Source of the DNA: Actinomycetes bacterium
GTDB lineage: Bacteria > Actinomycetota > Thermoleophilia > Gaiellales > Gaiellaceae
Assembly: GCA_025350775.1 (NCBI GenBank)
Contig: JANXXF010000088.1
Location: forward strand, 1-6,315
Direction of reading: 5' to 3'
DNA length: 6,315 nt
In this document: in pieces, positions 1-4,114 of the stretch
Layout of the letters: each line of letters opens with the position of its first letter
Position numbering within the stretch: position 1 is the stretch's first letter
Position numbers and translations under genes: made by a program
Notes under the pieces: generated by a model
The model's database searches: none
Told to the model about the DNA's origin: nothing
The model's input: only the letters and a program-made list of their open reading frames with translations

Positions 1-3
1 GAA

Positions 4-29
4 GGCCTGTCCGCACCGGCGGATAGGCC
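4..29. terminator. Candidate hairpin, possible terminator
   Basis: Arms GGCCTGTCCG (4-13) and CGGATAGGCC (20-29) flank a 6-nt loop. Plus-strand RNA would pair over all 10 positions with one G-U wobble. Minus-strand RNA would have an A-C mismatch at that position, so the structure is slightly better as a plus-strand transcript. Reading on the minus strand it lies 80 nt beyond the regulator's stop codon and is followed only by TTC before the window ends, so a U-tract cannot be judged. It could be a terminator for the regulator, a terminator for an unseen convergent gene, or a chance GC-rich inverted repeat. Confidence 0.35.
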
Positions 30-46
30 GGAACCCTGGCAGGAAG

Positions 47-62
47 CGGCCTGGCGAGGCCG
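47..62. repeat. Short inverted repeat (6-bp stem, GGCG loop)
   Basis: CGGCCT (47-52) and AGGCCG (57-62) are perfect reverse complements around a 4-nt loop. It sits between the larger hairpin at 4-29 and the stop codon of the regulator gene. There is no adjacent T-tract. It may add to a bipartite 3' structure, but short GC stems like this are common by chance at this base composition. Confidence 0.3.
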
Positions 63-99
63 GACGGGATGCACCGCCCGCGCCGAGCGCCGGATTCAG

Positions 100-113
100 G
101 CTGAGCGCTCAGC
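100..113. repeat. 14-bp perfect palindrome over a stop codon
   Basis: GCTGAGCGCTCAGC is its own reverse complement and contains the TGA stop of the regulator gene (109-111, minus strand). As RNA it could fold into a 5-bp stem with a GCGC loop. It could slow ribosome release, protect the 3' end, or be a dimeric protein site. Function is not determined. Confidence 0.45.
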
Positions 114-831
114 ATCGAGCCTCGCCCCACCCCGGCAGCCGCAACCGATAGCCGATGCCCCACTCGTTGACGACGAGCGGCTCGGGCACACCGGTCGCTG
201 CGAGCTTGCGCCGAACTCGCGAGGCATGCGAGTCGATGGTGCGCGTCTCGATGCCGGCCGGGTAGCCCCAGACGCCCCGTAGCAGCTCCTTCTTCGGGAA
301 CACGCGAAAGGGATCGCGGGCGAGCGCCACGAGCAGATCAAACTCCGTCGCCGAGAGCTGGACGAACCGGCCGCCGACCGCCACATGCCGCGCCGCGATG
401 TCGATCCGCACCGGCCCCGCCTCGATCACGTCGTGACGAGCGGGCGCCGCGCGCCGCAACACGGCGCGGATACGCGCGAGCAGCTCCTCGTACAGCACAG
501 GCCCGGGCACGTAGTCGTCGGCTCCGTGGGCGAAGGCGCGCACCCTGTCGGTGGCGTCGCCGTCGGGGTCGCCGAGGACAATCACGGGGACGTCGCGATC
601 CCACTCGCGGCCCGGCGCGCCCGCGCGTAGCCGCCCACACACCTCGGCGCCCGATGCCTGCTCCAGCCGGCTGGCGAGCAGCACGGCATCGGGCCGCGCC
701 CGCTCGGCCAGCCAGAAAGCGCGCGTCTCATCCTCGGCCCCGAGCACGGCGAACCCGTCCTCCGCGAGGTGACGCTCCAGAAGGGCCCGCGCGGCAGACT
801 CGGGCTCGGCGAGAAGCAGTGCTGTGCTCAT
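109..831 (-). CDS. OmpR/PhoB-type regulator with degenerate receiver
   Basis: A 240-residue transcription factor built like an OmpR/PhoB response regulator: an N-terminal receiver fold (about 4-125) and a C-terminal winged-helix DNA-binding domain (about 135-232). The DNA-binding half looks complete, with LSATEFDLLVAL (159-170), a recognition-helix region TIDSHASRVRRKL (198-210) and the terminal hairpin around GIGYRL (225-230). The receiver keeps its framework, including PDAVLL (47-52) and GADDYV (103-108), but lacks phosphorylation chemistry. The phosphoacceptor Asp position is Ala53, the Thr/Ser position is Gly87, the Lys position is Gly110, and the N-terminal acidic pair is reduced to Glu9-Pro10. 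It probably acts without phosphotransfer, as known for atypical OmpR-family regulators such as GlnR of actinomycetes, ChxR and HP1043. No histidine kinase gene is adjacent in the window. The ATG at 831 follows a G-rich stretch, and the 167-nt gap upstream suggests its own promoter. Target genes cannot be told. Confidence 0.88.
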   Translation of the reverse strand: MSTALLLAEPESAARALLERHLAEDGFAVLGAEDETRAFWLAERARPDAVLLASRLEQASGAEVCGRLRAGAPGREWDRDVPVIVLGDPDGDATDRVRAFAHGADDYVPGPVLYEELLARIRAVLRRAAPARHDVIEAGPVRIDIAARHVAVGGRFVQLSATEFDLLVALARDPFRVFPKKELLRGVWGYPAGIETRTIDSHASRVRRKLAATGVPEPLVVNEWGIGYRLRLPGWGEARC

Positions 832-998
832 GCCCCCACGCTACGAGCGCGACGGGGCCCGGAACAGGTGTCCATTCGGACGATTCTGTGCCAGCCTCTC
901 CACCGGCCCGTCCACACCTCTGTGCACAGCCGTACCGGACGGCGCCGTCCCTTTCGCCGCCGTCCCGGCAGCCAGCTACAGGCAACTACAGGCGGCGG
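832..998. promoter_or_regulatory. Intergenic region upstream of the regulator
   Basis: This 167-nt gap separates the kinase gene's stop from the regulator's start and is the longest gap between genes in the window. It holds a perfect 14-bp palindrome GGACGGCGCCGTCC (937-950), a 10-bp palindrome CTGTGCACAG (920-929), a small dyad GTCCATTCGGAC (870-881), and the direct repeat GCCGTCCC at 944-951 and 959-966. Three copies of an 8-mer lie at its far end. GGACGGCG (937-944) can also pair with CGCCGTCC (958-965), giving alternative stems. No confident -35/-10 pair is visible. The likely contents are an end signal for the upstream operon and the promoter or operator of the regulator; this is inferred from position and symmetry. 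Confidence 0.4.
937..950. repeat. 14-bp perfect palindrome
   Basis: GGACGGCGCCGTCC equals its own reverse complement. It lies 106 nt upstream of the regulator's ATG and about 49 nt past the kinase gene's stop codon. It could be a dimeric operator or the stem of a weak terminator (GGACG, loop GCGC, CGTCC). No T-run follows on the minus strand, which argues against a classical intrinsic terminator. Confidence 0.4.
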
Positions 999-1006
999 CT
1001 ACAGGC
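976..1006 (-). repeat. Three direct copies of GCCTGTAG
   Basis: On the minus strand the 8-mer GCCTGTAG occurs three times, at 999-1006, 986-993 and 976-983, with start-to-start spacings of 13 and 10 bp. The first copy contains the TAG stop of the kinase gene. Close direct repeats near one helical turn apart resemble the arrangement bound by OmpR/PhoB-family dimers, and the next gene encodes such a protein. The array lies about 145-175 nt upstream of that gene's start, rather far for a simple repressor. A small local duplication is the plain alternative. Confidence 0.5.
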
Positions 1007-2666
1007 GGCCGGAGCGCAGCACGCCGAGCAGCAGCCACAGGCCGAGCACCGTCGACAGCACGAACCCGAAGAACGAGATGGCGTTGATCCCGGCCACCTG
1101 CGGGCCGCTCTTCGCGAACACGCCGATCATGCTGGAGCCGATCAGCCCACCGCCGACGACGAGCGCGACGACGAGCCGGTTGAAGACGATGTCGATGCGG
1201 TGCATGAACTCGTCGAGGCCCTTGTGCACGAAGCCGACCTCGATCTGGCCGTCGCGGGCCTGCTCGAGGAAGTCGTGCAGCTGGTACGGCGCCTCGCGTA
1301 GGACGCGGGCCAGGCCGAAGGCCTCCGACCGCGCCGTCGCTGCCACCCGTGCCGGCGTGAAGCGTCCGGCCAGCAGGCTGCGCGCATACGGGCGCGCCAC
1401 CTCGAACACGTTGAAGTCCTCGTACAGCTCGACACCGACCGAGCCGATCGTGGCGATCGCCTTGTCGAGCAGCACGAAGCGCGTCGGCAGCCGGATGTTG
1501 TTGGCGTAGATCAGCTGGAACGACTCGCGGATGACCTGGAGCGGGTCGATGTCGGTCAGCTTCGCGCCGTAGTAGCGGTAGTAGAGCTCGCGTAGGTCGG
1601 CAGCGAGCCGCTCCTCACCCTCCTTCGGGTAGCGCACGCCGAGGTCGGCAAGCCGCTTCGGCAGCTGGTCGACGTTCTCGCTGGCGGCGTCGATGAACAG
1701 CCGGGTCAGCTTCGCCATGTCGTCGCCACTGAGCCTGCCGGCCAGCCCGAAGTCGACGAGGCCGATCCGGGCGCGGTCGATCACGAGGATGTTCGCCGGG
1801 TGCGGGTCGGCATGGAAGAAGCCATGGCGGAAGATCATCGTCAGCCAGGCCTCGGTGACGAGGTATGCGAGCCGTTTGCGCTCCTCGAGCGAGTAGGTAG
1901 CGAGCTCGATGTCACGGAGCTGGACGCCGTCGATCAGCTCGAGCGTCAGCACCCGCGCGCTCGTGTAGGTCGGGAACACGCGGGGCACAACGACGTTCGG
2001 GTCGTCGGCGAAGTTGCGGTAGAACGCCTGCGCGTTCCGCGCCTCGGTGCGATAGTCGAGCTCCTGCCGGAGGCCGCGCCCGAACTCGTCGACGAGGGCA
2101 CGGACATCGATGAAGTCGAGCGCACGAATCCGTTCGCGCGCGAGCTTCGCCGCCTGGTCGAGCAGCGCCAGGTCGGACGCGATCTGGCGGGGGGCGCCAG
2201 GCCGTTGGATCTTGACGGCGACGCGGGTGCCGTCCGGAAGGGTGGCGCGATGCACCTGCCCGATCGACGCCGCAGCGATCGGGCGCTCCTCGAACTCGAG
2301 GAAGAGCTGGGAGATGGAGAGGTGCAGGTCTTCCTCGACGACGCGCTCGATCTCGGCGTAGGGAACCGGCGTGACGTCGTCCTGGAGCTTGCGCAGCTCG
2401 GCGACGATGTCGGGCGGGACGACGTCGGGCCGCGTCGAGAGCACCTGGCCGAACTTGACGAAGGTCGGCCCCAGCTCGTCGAGCATCTCCCGCAGGTGCT
2501 GGCCACGCGAGGAGATCGGCGCCCCGTCGGCGGCCGTCAACCGCTGATGCCAAGGCAGCAGCTGGCGTAACCGGTGCGACTCGAGAAAGTAGCCGAAGCC
2601 GTGCCGGGCCGCCACCTGGGCGATCTCCGACAGACGTCCGATCTTGCGTTGCCTCTGGCGCGCCAT
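999..2666 (-). CDS. UbiB/ABC1 (AarF) family atypical kinase
   Basis: A 555-residue member of the ABC1/UbiB/AarF family of protein-kinase-like ATPases, which support isoprenoid-quinone or other lipid homeostasis at membranes. Family hallmarks are all present: KFGQ (71-74, the KxGQ motif), the Ala-rich loop AAASIGQVH (131-139) that replaces the usual Gly-rich loop, the ATP-binding Lys152 in VAVKIQRPG, a likely helix-C Glu208, HADPHPAN (285-292) with catalytic Asp287 and Asn292, and DFG (305-307). Two hydrophobic segments near the C terminus (about 495-515 and 527-549) probably anchor it in the membrane, as is typical. Length is normal for the family. It follows rsgA by 26 nt and no good Shine-Dalgarno is visible before ATG 2666. 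An ATG 18 nt further upstream is in frame but is closed by TGA after two codons, so 2666 is the first usable ATG. The gene symbol is left blank because the quinone in use is not shown. Confidence 0.93.
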   Translation of the reverse strand: MARQRQRKIGRLSEIAQVAARHGFGYFLESHRLRQLLPWHQRLTAADGAPISSRGQHLREMLDELGPTFVKFGQVLSTRPDVVPPDIVAELRKLQDDVTPVPYAEIERVVEEDLHLSISQLFLEFEERPIAAASIGQVHRATLPDGTRVAVKIQRPGAPRQIASDLALLDQAAKLARERIRALDFIDVRALVDEFGRGLRQELDYRTEARNAQAFYRNFADDPNVVVPRVFPTYTSARVLTLELIDGVQLRDIELATYSLEERKRLAYLVTEAWLTMIFRHGFFHADPHPANILVIDRARIGLVDFGLAGRLSGDDMAKLTRLFIDAASENVDQLPKRLADLGVRYPKEGEERLAADLRELYYRYYGAKLTDIDPLQVIRESFQLIYANNIRLPTRFVLLDKAIATIGSVGVELYEDFNVFEVARPYARSLLAGRFTPARVAATARSEAFGLARVLREAPYQLHDFLEQARDGQIEVGFVHKGLDEFMHRIDIVFNRLVVALVVGGGLIGSSMIGVFAKSGPQVAGINAISFFGFVLSTVLGLWLLLGVLRSGRL

Positions 2667-2692
2667 CGGCAGTCAGTGTTGCATGCGACCGG

Positions 2693-3748
2693 TCAGCGCG
2701 GACCGCGGCGACGCACGAACGTCGGCTCCGGGCGCGGGTCGCGCGACGCGCGCCGTTTCGTCTCGGCCCGCTCGTCGTTGGCCTCGAGCTCGGCTCGGAG
2801 CTGCCGGAAGCTCTCGACCCGCGCGAGCGGCAACAGGCCGGCCTCGACCGCCGCGAGCACCGCACAGCCGGGCTCGCTCTCGTGGCGGCAGTCGGGGAAC
2901 CGGCACTCCTCGACCAGCGTGACGACGTCGGCGAACGCCTCGTCGACCCCAGCCTCACTCTCCCACAGCTGCATTTCGCGCATGCCTGGCGTGTCCAGCA
3001 CGATGCCGCCGCCCGGAATCCGGAAAAGCTCGCGGGTCGTCGTGGTGTGACGGCCCTTGCCATCGGCGCGCACCTCCGCCGTGCGCTGCACCTCTGACCC
3101 GAGCAGCACGTTGAGCAGCGTGGACTTGCCGACGCCGGACGAGCCGAGCAGCGCCACCGTCCGGCCGGGCGCCAAGTACGAGCGGATCTCGTCCAGGCCC
3201 TCGCCGGAGCGGGACGACAGCAGATGCACCGGTGTCTCGGAGGCCACCGCGACGGTTGCGGCAAGTGCCAGCGCGCGCTCACGGTCGCCGTCGAGGTCGA
3301 CCTTGCTGATGATGATCGCCGGCCGGGCGCCGCTCTCGAGCACGAGCGCCAGGTAGCGCTCGAGCCGGCGCGCCTTGAGGTCGTCGTCGAGCGACGTCAC
3401 GACCAGCACGACGTCGACGTTGGCTGCCACCACCTGCTCGCGCATCGTGTCCCCGGCCGCCTTGCGCACGAAAACGCTGTGCCGTGGCAGGACGGCGCGC
3501 ACGGTCGCCTTGCCGTCTGCCCGCAGCTCGGCGGCGATCCAGTCGCCCACGGCAGGCCGCCGGACGCGATCGGAGCGCAGCGAGCGCGGCGCGTCGGCGA
3601 GCAGGTCACCCCCGGCCGTGGAGACGGCATAACCACCGCGATGCTGCGCGATCACGCGTCCGGGCGCGAGCCCACGCGCCGCGAACGGTGCGAACGACGC
3701 CGCGACGGCGGCATCCCAGCCGAGCTCGTCGAGCACGGTGCTGCTCAC
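2693..3748 (-). CDS. rsgA: Ribosome small-subunit-dependent GTPase A
   Basis: A 351-residue circularly permuted GTPase (RsgA/YjeQ family) that binds the 30S subunit and acts late in its maturation, hydrolysing GTP. Domain order fits the family: an N-terminal OB-fold (about 28-95), then the permuted G domain with G4 first (SKVD, 148-151), the P-loop GSSGVGKST (202-210), a Thr-rich switch region RHTTTTRE (233-240) and G3 DTPG (252-255). A C-terminal zinc-binding segment follows with Cys282, Cys287, His289 and Cys295. The tail (about 324-351) is Arg-rich and may contact rRNA. The G4 motif has Ser where Asn is usual; Thr is also common there in this family. The start is GTG at 3748, 12 nt after the stop of the preceding gene, with GAGG ten nt upstream. 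It sits in a tight gene cluster with secDF and the ABC1 kinase gene. Length and motif set are complete. Confidence 0.95.
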   Translation of the reverse strand: MSSTVLDELGWDAAVAASFAPFAARGLAPGRVIAQHRGGYAVSTAGGDLLADAPRSLRSDRVRRPAVGDWIAAELRADGKATVRAVLPRHSVFVRKAAGDTMREQVVAANVDVVLVVTSLDDDLKARRLERYLALVLESGARPAIIISKVDLDGDRERALALAATVAVASETPVHLLSSRSGEGLDEIRSYLAPGRTVALLGSSGVGKSTLLNVLLGSEVQRTAEVRADGKGRHTTTTRELFRIPGGGIVLDTPGMREMQLWESEAGVDEAFADVVTLVEECRFPDCRHESEPGCAVLAAVEAGLLPLARVESFRQLRAELEANDERAETKRRASRDPRPEPTFVRRRGPR

Positions 3749-3758
3749 GCGACGGGCG

Positions 3759-3762
3759 CCTC
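3759..3762 (-). promoter_or_regulatory. Shine-Dalgarno of rsgA, overlapping a stop codon
   Basis: GAGG at 3762-3759 lies ten nt before the GTG start of rsgA. It overlaps the TGA stop (3763-3761) of the phasin-like gene, reading TGAGG. This arrangement suits translational coupling, in which a ribosome ending one gene uncovers the start of the next. It also supports GTG 3748 as the start. Confidence 0.5.
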
Positions 3763-4114
3763 AGCGGGGTGGATCGGGCGTCTCCCGGTCTGCCTCGACG
3801 AGGCGGAGCCGGTGCTCCAGCTGCGCGAGCCGAAGCTCGAGCTCGGCGAGCTCGGAGCGCCCCGCCAGCCCGAGCTGGCCGACCAGCCCGTGGAGGCTCT
3901 CACCGGCGCGCTCGCCGACACGGGCTGCGTCGCCGCGCCAGCGTCCCCGTACCTCCTCGATCACCTCGCGGACGTCGGCCCGGCGTGCCGAGCCACGCTC
4001 GGCGAGCGCGTCGGCGAGCTCGTCTGCCCGCTCCGCCGTGAGGCTGGCGGCGCCCAGGCCTGCCAGCGCGAGCCGTCCGATCGCGTCGCGCAGCGAGCTA
4101 GCGGGCTCGTCCAT
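3761..4114 (-). CDS. Small phasin-like helical protein
   Basis: A 117-residue protein predicted to be almost wholly helical. It resembles the phasin-like group annotated as polyhydroxyalkanoate synthesis regulator phasin. Features are an N-terminal segment LRDAIGRLALAGLGAASLT (8-26), a motif ERADELADALAERG (28-41) followed by a charged helix (about 44-80), and a C-terminal coiled-coil stretch SELAELELRLAQLEHRL (87-103). There are no catalytic motifs, Cys residues or clear membrane spans. ATG 4114 is chosen over an in-frame ATG at 4201 because the longer form would add 29 low-complexity Arg/Ser residues encoded inside secDF, and because GAGG sits just before 4114. It overlaps the secDF stop by 17 nt, indicating translational coupling, and precedes rsgA by 12 nt. 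A polyhydroxyalkanoate role is not supported by any neighbouring pathway gene, so a general membrane- or granule-associated role is equally possible. Confidence 0.7.
   Translation of the reverse strand: MDEPASSLRDAIGRLALAGLGAASLTAERADELADALAERGSARRADVREVIEEVRGRWRGDAARVGERAGESLHGLVGQLGLAGRSELAELELRLAQLEHRLRLVEADRETPDPPR

Larger units (their letters stand above)
1..108. other. Non-coding left edge with hairpins
   Basis: No supportable gene lies between the window edge and the stop codon of the regulator gene at 109. The stretch contains two inverted repeats, at 4-29 and 47-62, and the start of a 14-bp palindrome at 100-113 that spans the regulator's stop codon. None is followed by a clear T-tract inside the window. 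The region is best read as the 3' flank of the regulator gene, possibly shared with a gene to the left that cannot be seen. Confidence 0.5.

Noticed and set aside
862..873. GAACAGGTGTCC upstream of the regulator, resembling a Gram-positive LexA (SOS) box
   Set aside because: It differs by one base from GAAC-N4-GTTC, such near matches are common, and the gene is not a typical SOS gene. There is too little evidence to call a LexA site.
654..1301. Plus-strand open frame spanning the intergenic gap at 832-998
   Set aside because: It covers the gap but starts opposite the regulator gene and ends opposite the kinase gene. The product is low-complexity (Arg/Ala/Pro, then Glu/His/Asp), with no known domain.
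1800..2570. 256-codon plus-strand open frame opposite the kinase gene
   Set aside because: It is antisense to the kinase catalytic core, and its Leu/Glu/Arg/Asp-rich composition mirrors the opposite strand. No ribosome-binding site or domain supports it.
1912..3282. 456-codon open frame on the minus strand across rsgA and the kinase gene
   Set aside because: It lies in another frame of two genes with full motif support, and its product is an Arg/Ala/Ser-rich shadow translation.
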